From the NCBI GenBank assembly GCA_026874595.1, contig CM049309.1:55913926-55977925 (forward strand): a DNA stretch of 64,000 bases, written 5' to 3'. The notes beneath the pieces were generated by a model, which saw only the letters and a program-made list of their open reading frames with translations, did not search any database and was not told the origin of the DNA. Position numbers and translations under genes: made by a program. Of the stretch, positions 1 through 12,326 are shown in pieces. Source of the DNA: Sipunculus nudus (taxonomy: Eukaryota > Annelida > Sipuncula > Golfingiida > Sipunculidae). Within the stretch, counting starts at the first letter, position 1. The number at the start of each line of letters is the position of its first letter.

Positions 1-2325
1 TTTCGATTTTTTACGATTTTTTTTTCTCTATTTTTGAGACCTTTAAAAATGTGGACATATGTTAACAGGGCACAAACCTTAAAGACTTGACCTAGAATCT
101 TCATTCTTAACATTCTGAGAAATCTATGAAAAGTCTCCATGGAAACCAGAAATTAGGTCTCTGTTACCCATATCCTTCGAGCTATGGGGCCCTAAATTAC
201 CCCCCAGAATAGTCAAAAATGTCATATAAAAACTTCAATATCTGATTAACAACATCACTAATGGTCATGATTTTTGGCATACATATTGATCATGAGATGT
301 TTCATCAGTTTTCGGTAGACTGGTGGCGCCATCTGTATTGTTCAAATTTTTACAATTTTTTTCTCTATTTTTGAGACCTTTAAGGATGTAGTTATCTGTC
401 AACAGGGTTCAAATTGTAACGACTGGACCTAAAATCTTCATTCTTGACACACAGGGAAACCCATAAAAAGTCTCTATGGAAACCAGAAATTAGGTCTCTG
501 TTACCCATATCCTTTACGCTCTGGCACTCCAAAGTACAGCTCAGAATAATGGAAAATTTGATACAAAAAGCTGAAGTATCTGAACAACTAATGCAGAGAT
601 CACCATAATTGTTTGTATGGATATTGATCATGGAGTGTTTCATCAGTTTCTGCAGCCTGGTGGCACCACATGTATTTTTCAAATTTTTACCATTTTTTCT
701 CTATTTTTGAGACCTTTAAGGATGTAGTTATCTGTCAACAGGGTTCAAATTGTTACGACTGGATCTGGAATCTTCATTCTTGACACACAGGGAGACCCAT
801 GAAAAGTCTTTCATTTTTGGGACCTTTAAAAATGTTGACATCTGTTAACAGGGCACAAATCGTAAAGACTGGACCTAGAATCTTCATTCTTGACATTCTG
901 AGAGGTCCATGAAAAATCTCCATGGAAACCAGAAACTGGGTCTCTGTTACTCATATCCTTCGAGCTATGGGGCCCCAAAGTACCCCCAAGGAATAGTGAA
1001 AAATTTCATACAAAAACTTCAATATCTCATTAACTACATCACTGATGGTCATGATTTTTGGCATACAAATTGATCATGAGATGGTCCATCAGTTTCTGCA
1101 GACTGTTGGCGCCACTTGTATTTTTCGATTTTTTACGAATTGTTTTCTCTTTTTGTGACCTATAAAAATGTGAACATCTGTTAACAGGGCACAAATCGTA
1201 AAGACTGGACCTAGAATCTTCATTCTTGACATTCTGAGAGACCTATGAAAAGTCTCCGTGGAAACCAGAAATTAGGTCTCTGTTACCCATATCCTTCGAG
1301 CTATGGGGCCCTAAAATACCCCCCCCCCCCCCCCCAGAATAGTCAAAAATTTCATACAAAAACTTCAATATCTCATTAACTACATCACTGATGGTAATGA
1401 TTTTAAGCATACAAATTAATCATGAGATGTTTAGTCAGTTTCTGCAGACTGGTGGCGCCACTTGTATTTTTCGATTTTTTACGAATGTTTTTCTCTATTT
1501 TTGAGACCTTTAAAATGTGGACATCTGTTAACAGGGCACAAATCGTATAGACTGGACCTAGAATCTTCATTCTTTAAATTCTGAGAGACCTATGAAAAGT
1601 CTCCATGGAAACCAGAAATTAGGTCTCTGTTACCTATATCCTTCGAGCTATTGGGCCCTAAAGTACCCCCCCCCCCCAGAATAGTCAAAAATTTCCTAAA
1701 AAACTTCAATATCTCATTAACTACATCACTGATGGTCATGATTTTTGGCATACATATTGATCATGAGATGTTTCATCAGCTTCTGCAGCCTGGGTGTGCC
1801 ACCTCTATTTTTTCAAATTTTTACGAATTATTTTCTCAATTTTTGAGACCTTTAAAGATGTGGTTATCTGTCAACAGGGTACAAATTGTAACAACTGGAC
1901 CTAGAATCTTTATTCTTGTCATGCAAGGAGGCCCATGAAAAGTGTCTGTGGAAACCTGAAATTAGGTCTCTGTTACCCATATCCTTCAAGCTATTGGACT
2001 CCAAAGTATCCCTCAGAATAATAGAAAATTTGATACAAAAGCTGAACAACTTATCCAGAGACCACCATGCTCCTTTGCATGTTTATTGACCATTAAGTGT
2101 TTTTATTAGTTTCTGTAGACTGGTGGAGCCACTTGTATTTTTTTTAAAGTTTACGCATTTTTTCTCTATTTTTGAGATATATTAATACAGACGCAGTCTC
2201 AGCCTGTTGGTGAATCTGTTTGATGCTTCAGTTGAATGGTTATATACTACCATTCAGATGATAAAATTTCCTTTTGCAAATCTCTTCCGAGTCAGCTGAG
2301 CGTCATGACCCATGGGTCACTTGTT
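1..2325 (+). repeat. Repeat family A, copy 1 (3' part) with ~340-bp tandem units
   Basis: The phrase 'ttaacagggcacaaatcgtaa' or a close variant recurs near 60, 397, 732, 843, 1182, 1524 and 1868, a period of about 340 bp with one short unit. Each unit also carries 'gacctttaaa' and 'aggtctctgttacccatat'. The element closes at 2291-2325 with the family A 3' signature: GTCAGCTGAG, then the palindrome TGACCCATGGGTCA, then CTTGTT. The same ends recur at seven or more places in the window. Short open frames here are repeat-derived and not genes. The 5' end is outside the window. Confidence 0.85.
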
Positions 2326-2550
2326 TACATTCTAATTCATAAACTCCAATAAATAAGATAGCGCGCAAATATTACTGGGCTAATAGGCCTGAGAGGTGGT
2401 CTTTTCTAAAGTACTCTCTGTGGGTCATTGCTGCTGAGAGAGGTGGTCTTTTCTAAAATACACTCTGTGGATCATGTGTGTGTAATTAATTCACTGTTCA
2501 GATCATTGGCGGCGAAACCAAATTTTCATTGGGGGCCCAATAGTGAACCA

Positions 2551-2552
<2 letters not shown>

Positions 2553-2608
<56 letters not shown>
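2553..2608. repeat. (AT)n microsatellite, ~28 repeats
   Basis: Uninterrupted AT dinucleotides, followed at 2628-2642 by a run of about 15 G. The flanking intergenic or intronic sequence has no recognisable exon. Confidence 0.95.
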
Positions 2609-2612
<4 letters not shown>

Positions 2613-2903
2613 AAATGGCAGGAGTGTGGGGGGGGGGGGGGGTCAGTAAGCGGATCTGAGGGGATGATTCCCGACAGAGGAAAATTTTGAAAAACTGTAT
2701 TGGTACTACTGCTTTCTGGTGCATTTTATTGGTCAATGCTTATTTAGTAAAGCAGTACCTCCTTGAAGGGAGTTTATTTGTTATTTGTCTGGCAATGGAT
2801 GCATTTTCACACAGAATATCAACTTTGCAATATATTTTTTTTTCACCTAAAATCCGGGAGGCTTCGGCCCTGTATATATCGTACTCCAAGTACTTACTTT
2901 AGG

Positions 2904-2997
2904 TGATCATAATGAATTCCCTGTTTCAGGAGACTGGGTTCTGATTAAGGTAATCATTGTGATTCCCTGTTTCAGGAGACTGGATTCTGACCAATAA
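2904..2997 (+). repeat. Tandem duplication of the M1-exon 3' splice site
   Basis: Two ~46-bp copies lie head to tail. Each contains 'attccctgtttcag' followed by GAGACTGG. The second is the acceptor used for the receptor exon at 2976. The first is followed after 20 nt by a consensus donor (AAG|gtaatc), so it resembles a 20-nt micro-exon at 2930-2949. Whether it is ever spliced in cannot be told; it would shift the frame. Confidence 0.8.
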
Positions 2998-5163
2998 CAT
3001 ATCGGAGAGAGTGGTTAGACCCCGAAACCGGAGCGTCATCCTTGTGTTCTCACGGAGACCAGCTTTACGATTCAGCATCACCCTCCAGCGCATCCCAGGC
3101 TTTACGTCATACATCCTCATGCTACCGTGTCTCCTCCTGGCGGGACTTACTGTAATCGTGTTCTGTCTGCCCCCGGAAAGACCTGACAGAAATGCGTTGG
3201 GTAAGATGGACTGTAAACTATATTAAGTGGCTTGTTGCGTGAAAGTTATATGTGAAAACTCGAACAATTCAGAAGTATTTTTTTACATGCATAGCAACTC
3301 CGAAAAAAGTATATGTGAATATAATAAAACAATGTCAAAATTCAGTGATGTGTTTTCCAAGTCTTCTATATGTAGGATATTCACAAAGAAAGAAAGAATA
3401 ACGATTACCCCGTGCGTCTAAAATTATATTATTCTTTAAGATAATAATCATAAGGTAAACATCGATAGAGAATAATGTCTGTTGATATTCTGTATCGAAG
3501 TGAAGGAGCAGCACTGCCTATTAAGTTTAAAAATATAACGGGGAAATTACACAACGGTATTTTCACATTTATCTATCGTTGAGTACAACTTAGACATTCA
3601 CTCTCTCCTTTGCATGCATCTAGATTTAGCTTAATGCCCCTATTCCTTTTTTATCCAGCAACTAGTTTATTTGGGAGCCTGATGTTACTATTATTAGTGC
3701 TGGTTCAGGTGGCGCCACCGTCTGCGGCTTCGATACCAATATTGGGTGAGTATGTCGTTGATGACCATTTATTGAACAATACGGAATGACATCATAAAAC
3801 GCACGCATATATTTTTAGTCGGTCTACCTTAAATACTAATGGGTTGAAAGAATGGCACCAACAAGTTTATGAAACATTGTTCGTGCATTTCTTGATGTTC
3901 AACATTTCTCAAACGCCATAACAAATGTTTTGGAATGTCAATGAAATCATAATTCCACAATGAATAACAATCAGACTAAAACGTGCCAACTTTGCATTTC
4001 AGGGATACATAAGAAACATATTGTATTTAATGATAGGTGTTTCATGAAATAAGACACTAAGACACACAACGCAATAATTATTTTCTCTTTAAAATTTTAG
4101 AAATATTTGGCCTTTATCACATATATTTTTGCAGGACCTTTAACGTACTACATCATTATCACCAGACAATTCTGTCTGTCGAGCTACTATCAACATTGAT
4201 TTCCCGATTCATAGCTATTAAGATTGGTCAAAGAGATCTGTTTTCTAACTTTTGAAGTTACTGTTAGTTGCTAGCAGATTTTGATGATAATATGTACTTA
4301 TGCCAATCCAATAACGACCGTATTAACTACCGTTTTGATCCAGGCATTTTCTATGCCTTCAACATGCTGCTGATCGTGCTGGCCATTGTCTGTTCTGCCA
4401 TCGTGGGAAGAATTCGGGCAGTGGAAGGACGCATGTCAAAACACCTGAGATCAGTAAGACTTAGAAAAAGATTTTAGCAAAAATATTTTATACTAGATTA
4501 AAACTCTACTTGATTTATTACGGCATCTGTAACTAAAAATCCGATATATATATAATATTAAATTTTTACAAAGACGTTCACTGCGTGATTGCTTAGACCT
4601 TCACTTTTTATATTCATTTTACATTTCGCAGAAATTCTGGCACTCTGTAGATGTAATAATAGGTAATATCTTTCTAAGCCTTCGTTGATTAGTCTTAACA
4701 AAGTGAGGGAGTTATAGGTGCCAATCTCGAGTGTACTTCAGTTTACCTCTAGGCAATTATGGAATTTCAAAAATATTGACATTTCAGATAACGGAACTAT
4801 TCATTTCAGATATTGATTGATGGACTTGCCAGGATAATGTTTGTTTTCCCTAAAACAAAGAAGAAACAAATCCACAAGTGTCCAGAGGAGGCTGTGGAGT
4901 CACGTGACGGGCTGACACTGAGGTGGCACCTGTTTCCGTGCAACCGCAGCCAATCATCAACGGCCAATGCTGATCAGAGCGAGGCTGGTTCCCCCGTCAG
5001 TTCGTGTGGATCAGCCCAAAGCAGCAAGGAGGACACAACTTCCAGAGACTGGTATATCTTTGGACGAGCTGTTGACCGACTTCTCATATTGTTTTATACA
5101 ACTGCTTTAATTATTGCCTTTTGGCTATTTTTTCCGAGACCGAAAAATATGCGTCCTTTTTAA
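2976..5163 (+). CDS. Nicotinic acetylcholine receptor-like Cys-loop subunit, 3' exons only
   Basis: Four exons join in frame: 2976-3200, 3659-3745, 4344-4453 and 4810-5163 (stop 5161-5163), all with GT-AG introns. They encode the end of the extracellular domain, M1 (LPCLLLAGLTVIVFCLPPE), M2 (SLFGSLMLLLLVLVQ), the M2-M3 loop (PPSAASIPILG), M3 (FYAFNMLLIVLAIVCSAIVG), a short cytoplasmic loop of about 90 residues with basic and Ser-rich parts, M4 (LLILFYTTALIIAFWLFF) and a short tail. The family forms pentameric ligand-gated ion channels in the plasma membrane. The usual GEK before M2 reads PDR, leaving an acidic -1' residue, which would fit cation selectivity (inference). The segment before M1 (ISERVVRPRNRSVILVF) has no loop-C Cys-Cys pair, so this looks like a non-alpha subunit. 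The signal peptide, Cys-loop and most ligand-binding exons are left of the window. Exact subunit type is not assignable. Confidence 0.9.
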
Positions 5164-6589
5164 AACAGTATCACCATATATAAATGCGCTTTAGAGTAAA
5201 ACAAGAGCAGTGTTCCTTTGAGGAAAAGCCCGAGAAGCGCTCCGTAAAGTCAGAGAGGTAATACGGAGGAACAAATTTTCAAAGTCTGAGAGGTGTTCTG
5301 CAGAAGTAAAGCTAGAGGTGCTCCGGAGTATTAAAGCCAGAGAGGCCCTCCTGAGAAAATCAGTGGAGTGATCTGCAGGAGCAAAACCGTAGGGATGCTC
5401 CGCAGTAAAAATAATATAATATCCATGATAATATATATCTTAACCTGCATCCTAACAGACATTCCTGTGTTATTTAGTGAGGTCCGCTGCCCCCTCTCGG
5501 GATCCCATTCCTGGGTATCATTAATTTGATAAGCGTTTGTAAATGCTACCAATTTTTATATCGTTTGTATCCGCTCTGTGTTTATATGTATACATGTGTT
5601 TATATACGATTATATTTACGGTGCTCTGGATCACTAGATTACTCTTTTAAGGGTTTTCTTACTGTTTCATGCAAGCAATGTAAGCTTTCGTGTAATTCAT
5701 GGAAAAAGATAAATGATGAATATATATAAATAACATCACATAACTCATTGTGTGAAAGCCGTTCCGTGTTGACAATCATCCATATGCCTTATAATACAAA
5801 ATTTTTCCTGGAACATGATGGTGTCAGAATGTTTAAATAATGAAGAAATCAATGGTCGGTATATACTGTATACAATCATCTAATTCAGGCAAATCATTAC
5901 TGTTTTATGCATACAGACCATGTGAATTATATAAATTGAACTGGTTTCTTTGGCTACAAATCGTGTGGCGCATGTGATATTGGCAGATGGGATGTAACGC
6001 AGACCCTGCATCTTATGTATAAACGAATAGTTGTACAAGGGTTCTCTATTTTTGCTTTTTTATGCGTCTTTTTAGATGCCATCTTACCGTGTGATTTGAT
6101 AAAGTTGGGCATTTTTCCATGTTATTTATTAGTACATGTTTATCACATTTTATATTGGTGTTGGTACTGATGCTACGTCTCTAGGCATCTGGTTGGCTCT
6201 TCTGTGCCATTTTCTATTTGACATTTACACTGCATGTCTGCTGTATGTTACAATTACGTATGTATGGAAACATAATGTCTTCCACTATTTTAATATATTT
6301 TATTTTCTACGTTTTTTGCACAATTGGAATGTTTGCATGGAAGAATAAATGAATCTCACACCTTTACGTTTCCTCTCTTTACCTTCATTAAATGTGTACT
6401 TTTGTAAGTTTAATAGAATTTCAGGGCCTAAATAATTACCTACTAGAACTAAGTATTCGGATAGAAATTACCCATACCACATAGAAATCCTATCTACCGT
6501 GTTGGAACATGTGTTGTGAGAAGCGGACATCTAAGCATACCTAACAACGAGAGCATATAAACGCGGGAAATTCATACCTTTATTGCAAA
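5164..6589. other. Intergenic, no gene seen; degenerate ~40-bp repeats at 5200-5420
   Basis: Just after the receptor stop codon, 5200-5420 holds about five poorly conserved units of the form 'agaggtgctccgcag-aaa'. The rest is AT-rich with no exon-like segment I could support. An AATAAA hexamer is at 6344-6349, but assigning it to the receptor transcript would be a guess. Confidence 0.6.
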
Positions 6590-7004
6590 TTTTTAAAGGA
6601 CATCCCTGGATGTTAAGACATCTGGGCCCAACTGTAAAGTTTTGTACCCTGCCAGACTGTTTGGGTGCTTAAAATGTTTTTGGCCAGTAATATAGGTCAC
6701 AATGACCTAATTTCAGGTTTCTAATGAGATTTTTTACGTCCTTGGATGGGACGTAAGAAATTTCTAGGCCTAGCTGATACAAACTGTGCCCCGTCTGATT
6801 GACTGGTTGCACAAAATCATGTTTTCAGCCTTTAGTTCGCACGAATAGGTCACCATGACCGAATTTCAGTTTTCCAAGGAGTTTTGCTAAGGACCTTCCT
6901 GGATGTACGGTAAGAAGTTTCTTTGTTTAACCGTTACGATTTTTGCCCTGTTAACGGACGGACTGCTTCATCTAAAGGTCTTAAAAATAGAGAATAATTG
7001 CCTA
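6590..7004 (-). repeat. Repeat family A fragment (minus orientation)
   Basis: Read on the minus strand it gives 'cagtccgtccgttaacaggg', 'aaatcgtaac' and repeated 'ggtcatggtgaccta' phrases, the internal vocabulary of family A. The 5' AGCTCAGCTGAC end is missing. It directly follows the 3' end of the family B copy at 7006-8995, the same B-then-A order seen at 43528-47242. Confidence 0.65.
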
Positions 7005-7005
7005 A

Positions 7006-8995
7006 AATAAGAAACAAGGCCTACAGGCCTAAAGCGAACCTGTGCAATGGGATATAAAGCAGGTATAATGCTTCCATGATAAAATGCTTGGCCATTATTT
7101 ACTTGATTAGTACTTGAAAAGTACTTGATTAATTTTCTATTACATGTGTGATATACACATGTACAATGCAAGTACTTAGCATTTTTTAACTCAAGTACAA
7201 GCACAAATTACACAAAAATCACTCATAAAATACTTAGATGGATGTACACAACAGGAAAATGATTATAGGTGCCCAACCAGTATGAGAAAGTCGTCGAAGA
7301 TATATGGACATGTAAAATTTCAGGCAGATACTTTAAACCACTCTTGAACTATGTGCACAGATGAATGAAACCTAAAATAGTTATAGGTGGCGCCTTAAAT
7401 CTTGTATATGACAAAACTATCCGAGATGTAAAAATTTTCCCAATTTCTAGCTGATATGTCAAATCTCTCATAAGAAATAATCAGGGTTATACACTGCAAA
7501 GGTATTGTATGTGGCGCCACTAGTCTTGTGTATGACAAAGCTATCCCAGATATAGAGATATGAACAATTTCAGGATGATATATAAAAGCCATTCTGAGAA
7601 ATAAGAAGGAATATATACTATGCAAAAATCTTTGTAAGTGGCGACACCAATCTTGTATACGAGAAAGCCATCAAAGATGCATGGACACGTCAAAATTTCA
7701 GGCCAATACATCAAACCTCTCTTAATTTAAGTGCACTAGGCTGACCATGCTTAGATGAGACAGGCAGTTGCCTGCTTCAGCTACTGCACCGAGTCTCTTG
7801 ACCTGTTCTTGGCTTTACTGTCTGAACTCTTTACCTGTTGCCAAATCTGTTACGGTTGGCAGTCTGCCAAAGCTATATATAGAATCAGACTACAACTTGG
7901 CCTGTTGCCAAATCATATATAGTTGGCAGTCTATCAAGCTCTTTATAGATACAGTCACACTCTTGGCCTGTTGGTAAATTTGTATACACATACGGAAAGA
8001 CTTTGGCTACAATGCTTCTTACAAGCTGACATATTTATAAGATTTTTCTTCAAAATGTTTAGAATAATAACTTAGGCCTATTGAAAGCAAAATCAGAATA
8101 CAGATATATTTTATCATGGATTTATCTTACACATAAGCTCAGTCTGTAAATACAATTAATCTACAAGCTTTGTTTACCAAAGTAACTCACAGTCCTTTCA
8201 TTATTAAAGGTCCAATCATTATTTATCCAAAAATCATTTAAGTAAACTTGAACAAAGGCCACCGAAGAATGATTTTTGTGCAATGTTACAGAAGTTGAAG
8301 TAACAGTTTTGCAGGAAAAGACTTTTGCAGCCTGCAGTTTAAAATAGGCTTACTAACAACTGCAGGACCAACTTCAGCTTTTTATGAACCCATTATATTC
8401 TTATTCAATTGAAAGAACCTTACCCAAGGATATTTCTTGAGAAAAATTAAACCATTCAGCTTGACAGTTTCATCATAAAACATTTTTAAGCTGAAAATGG
8501 CTAAAAAATACGAGGGTTTTGCCCGTAAATAAGCAGGTCAATGTAGATGGCGCCACAAAAATATCAATTTCAAATATGAGTCACGTGACCAACACTGCAA
8601 AAAAAAAAACTATAGGTGATGTTGGCTCCTGTCGTTTATGAGATTGTTATGTAAGTATGCTTACTTGGCCCATTGACTAAGTTCAAATTCCTGCAACTCA
8701 GCCAAAATTTATCAAACCCAAAATATTAGAATAACCTTGAGAGAGCTCATCACTTAGTCATTCCTGAAATATTGAACTATTTGGCGTAATGATTTATGAG
8801 AATAAAAATTTCAAAGGTTTTCAAGCTTTTTCCCCGTAAAATGTCTGTTGATGCAGGTTGCGCCACAAAAAGCTCAATCCCACAACATTTGATATGTAAC
8901 AGATTTTTGCATAAAATTAAGGAATGCTAGCTCCTGCTATTCCTGAATTATAGGTTAACGTAAAGACGAGGCCACACCATCGCATAAGCTCATCA
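7006..8995 (-). repeat. Repeat family B copy, inverted relative to 43528-45897
   Basis: The reverse complement of 7010-7205 matches 45725-45895 closely, including 'tagtacttgcattgtacatg', 'tatcccattgcacaggttc' and the end AGGCCTGTAGGCCTTGTT. The other end (near 8990) matches the family B start 'gagcttacgcagtggtgtg'. Between them both copies carry ~130-bp units around TGGCGCCAC. The 3' end is a hairpin (AGGCCTGTAGGCCT) followed by TGTT. Confidence 0.75.
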
Positions 8996-9803
8996 GGAAA
9001 TGATGAAACACTCAATGATCATGCTTGGAAAGAATCGTGTCAAACATTCTTTTAGGATTTTTATTCCTTCAGTGTTACTCATAACATTTATACGTTCGCC
9101 CCTTTTCAGCTAGCTATCTCACATTCATGAACTTGGTATATATAAACTTAAGCATAACGTCAGAGGTATAATACATGTACGTACAACCACCCTGGTGGTT
9201 TTCCAATCCATTAGCAAAATGTAAAGCGTCCAGACAGGATTATATCAGTATTCCACCTTTGATTATACGCATTTTGATCAGGTTATTAGATCTATAATGT
9301 CCATAAAGCCGGTATCCGCTCGTATCCCAGGCGCCATGACTATACAAACTTGCGTCTGCTCCTCTAGTTCTGTCTATGTATTATTTATTTATATACCGCA
9401 CACAGGGTATATCCCAATCTGACTATTGTCTGATCCCCCACGGAGCCCTCTAGTCTCAAAGATAACAAATTTTTATATAATATTAAAGTATAAAGCAACA
9501 CAGCCAAAATATAATAATCGTTGCTTAAAATAATGGCCTATAAATACGAATGATACAGTAATGTGATATTATCTAGGCACATGTAGTCATGATATACACA
9601 TTTTAGGTTTATGCAGAGCATTTATCAGAATGAAATAACAATAAATATGATAAAATTTGACATATTAGGTTCCATTAAGAATAGACTCGATTTAAATTGA
9701 TTCCTCCATCGTTTAGAAGATATTTTAAGAGGGCAATCTCTGTGAGATGCAGCGATTTTTCCCCTTATTTGTAGGGCCTCTGAGCAAAAAAATATTTCTG
9801 GCA
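8996..9803. other. Intergenic, nothing recognised
   Basis: AT-rich sequence with scattered short open frames, none with coding character, splice sites in a consistent frame or similarity I recognise. Confidence 0.5.
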
Positions 9804-9811
9804 GTATTCGG

Positions 9812-10184
9812 TAGGGCTGCATTATTATCGATATGTCGGTATATCACCATACGGTGATTCGCATATTGCGTATCGCGATACAGTTTTCAAATATTGATAT
9901 TTTTCTATATTTCGTTGAACATGCCTATACTGATTTTTAAGTAAAACTGATGTTTCTGTTGCAAATTTAGACATCTAAATGGGTTTGGATTAATGACAGA
10001 CTTAAAGTGAAAGCCGCCTCCGTGTCTACAGACGTTTAGTAGGAAATGTTCAAGAAGGTAGATCTGACATACCGTAGACCGATCCGCGAGTTATTTGCAC
10101 ATGTAAGGCTTGAAGAAAACTTTGTTTTTAAAGGTTTCTTTGAGTACTATCAACAAAGTATTACATACTTTATGTATTACATAC

Positions 10185-10236
<52 letters not shown>

Positions 10237-10578
10237 CATATTTATATTGTACTAAGTACAATAGTAAGTAATATTGTCATTTTTCGTGTTTGAAATAAAC
10301 TTATCTGCATAAATACTAATGTACTGAGTACATTAGTAAGTATTATTGGCATTTTTCGTGATTAAAATAAACTGATCTGCAAAACGTTTTATTGTCTCAT
10401 ATATAACAGAATAAAGAATAATTAAATTAATAATATTAATAGTTGATACATATGTATAATATAATATAGAAAATAAACTCATTTCATATGAATTGAATAC
10501 TATTAAAATATCGCAATACGTATCGCTTTGCGCTACCACATATAGTAATACGAAATTTGCAGGCGATACCCAGCCCTA
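9812..10578. mobile_element. hAT-type MITE with 8-bp target site duplication
   Basis: The element starts TAGGGCTG and ends CAGCCCTA, and is bounded on both sides by a perfect 8-bp direct repeat GTATTCGG (9804-9811 and 10579-10586). 8-bp duplications and a TAGGGCTG-type terminus are hallmarks of hAT transposons. The subterminal regions are rich in ATATCG/CGATAT words and short palindromes. At 767 bp with no transposase frame it is non-autonomous. An internal (AT)n tract lies at 10186-10229. Confidence 0.88.
10186..10229. repeat. (AT)n microsatellite inside the hAT MITE
   Basis: AT dinucleotide run with a single interruption near 10200; it lies within the 9812-10578 element. Confidence 0.9.
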
Positions 10579-11168
10579 GTATTCGGTAGATTCTGTATAT
10601 ACAGTATAATTGAAAAGCTATTAGTATATAATGTTGGTGGATCGGTAAACATAGGGGAAGCGGTCATTAAAATTGTATATGGACCCAAGTGTGTATGCAA
10701 CATGATAGATGGAAGATACATATTTGAATGACAATAACATATACATGAAGCCTATAAAGTTTTCAGTAGATATAGGGTCAGGGTTATTACAAATAAATTT
10801 AGTAATTGATAGTTATATATGGAAAGAAGCATTAAGAAAGGCTGCCAACTCCTGTATCACTAATTCCTCAAAGTCAAAATTTAAATCGCATGGTCATTAT
10901 AAAGGGATGAAAACGTAACAGATAAGAAGTGGTAAGAACAATTTTTGTAAGGCAGGGCATGTTTTTATATCATTATGTTTCAGTGTAAATGAAAGAACAT
11001 TACTATTCAATTCCATGTTATGTAGATAATATCTGGGAGGGGGGGTTATTTGGGTAATTGTCCAAAATACCTAATTGTCCGCGGGATTTACCACGAGTGA
11101 TTAGATTTAACAGTGGTTTCATCAGCTCAGCATACAATTTTTGTAATAATTGCTATATTTTATTTCAG

Positions 11169-11298
11169 TATGTCATAATATAGTGGATACTGCATGGAAG
11201 ATAAATGTAACTATCGGAAGCTCTTTTCATGTGCTGAGTGGCATGAATTCAGTCAATTCAGCATTTGTGGCAGTTAACGTTGGCCGTGATATTAACTG
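11169..11298 (+). CDS. Possible isolated exon, unidentified
   Basis: A consensus acceptor (tattttatttcag) precedes an open segment that reads ...FHVLSGMNSVNSAFVAVNVG... and ends at ACTG|gtagga, a plausible donor. The pattern of small residues followed by VAVN or VGVN recalls tectonin-type beta-propeller repeats, but the resemblance is weak and no partner exon was found within several kilobases. It may be a fragment or pseudogene, or chance. Confidence 0.2.
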
Positions 11299-11691
11299 GT
11301 AGGAAATCAAAATTCAATTAATAACTAAAAGGGACGCGGCAAAATAGTTTTTATTACGGTGCAAATTATTTGATCAAAATCTAAATTTTTGAAACGCATA
11401 TTACATTGGATCGAGTCAGCAGCGCCCGCATATGTATAGATACATATACGTCAATGTATAAACAGGGTAAGTTAATTGGAATGCCTGTGAGTTATTATAT
11501 ATGTTTTCATGACAAATAATTTCTCAGGCCGTGCACTCGGTCAAAGTTACCTTTGTAAATACCTTTGTAAGAGGTTGGCCGTGCAGACCCATGCAGTGAA
11601 ACGTACTGTATATATTATCTAAATCGATAAAGGGTTTGCATGTGGAATTATCAGTTAATAAAATTCCACCTACCCATATCGGCCTTGAGTA

Positions 11692-11693
<2 letters not shown>

Positions 11694-11750
<57 letters not shown>
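11694..11750. repeat. (AT)n microsatellite, ~28 repeats
   Basis: Pure AT run. Confidence 0.95.
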
Positions 11751-11754
<4 letters not shown>

Positions 11755-11849
11755 GTAGCCTCAAATTATGTTCAAGATGGGTTGGGGAGGGTGAAGGTTG
11801 TTGAAACATTTATATAAACCCATACGAATATTGAAATGCCACATTGATT

Positions 11850-11850
<1 letters not shown>

Positions 11851-11905
<55 letters not shown>
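11851..11905. repeat. (AT)n microsatellite, ~27 repeats
   Basis: Pure AT run only 100 bp from the previous tract. Confidence 0.95.
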
Positions 11906-11908
<3 letters not shown>

Positions 11909-12255
11909 TGGTTGTCTATAATTGCCCACTACATATATAATTTATTCCGTCATTATTCGTGTTTTAGTGCAATTGGCATGCACCATTAAATTAACGTAAG
12001 TACAATTATAGTGACCCGCAGCCTGAGTCAGCCTGAGTCCCTAATGTAATTACCAATTATTTATTATATCCGTTGACAAAATAGGATACTAAATTAAAAT
12101 TTTAAAATAAATGAACGCGCTTTATTATCCATGGACAATCTGTATACATCATAGTTGACGTTGGATACACTGGACTTTTTACATAAGTTCAATAAAGGTC
12201 CATTAAATAAGCGGTTTATTGTTACTGGGAGCTAAATATGGCTAATATTTTGTAA

Positions 12256-12258
<3 letters not shown>

Positions 12259-12325
<67 letters not shown>
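12259..12325. repeat. (AT)n microsatellite, ~33 repeats
   Basis: Longest AT run in the window. Confidence 0.95.

Positions 12326-12326
<1 letters not shown>

Noticed and set aside
1651-2049. 95- and 61-codon frames in the left-end repeats, and look-alikes at 45899-46410 and 50052-50960
   Set aside because: Same family A unit in several frames and orientations; no coding bias.
2428-2736. Tyr/Ile-repeat proteins across AT tracts (also near 10200, 11850, 49450, 56300)
   Set aside because: Translations of (AT)n microsatellites.
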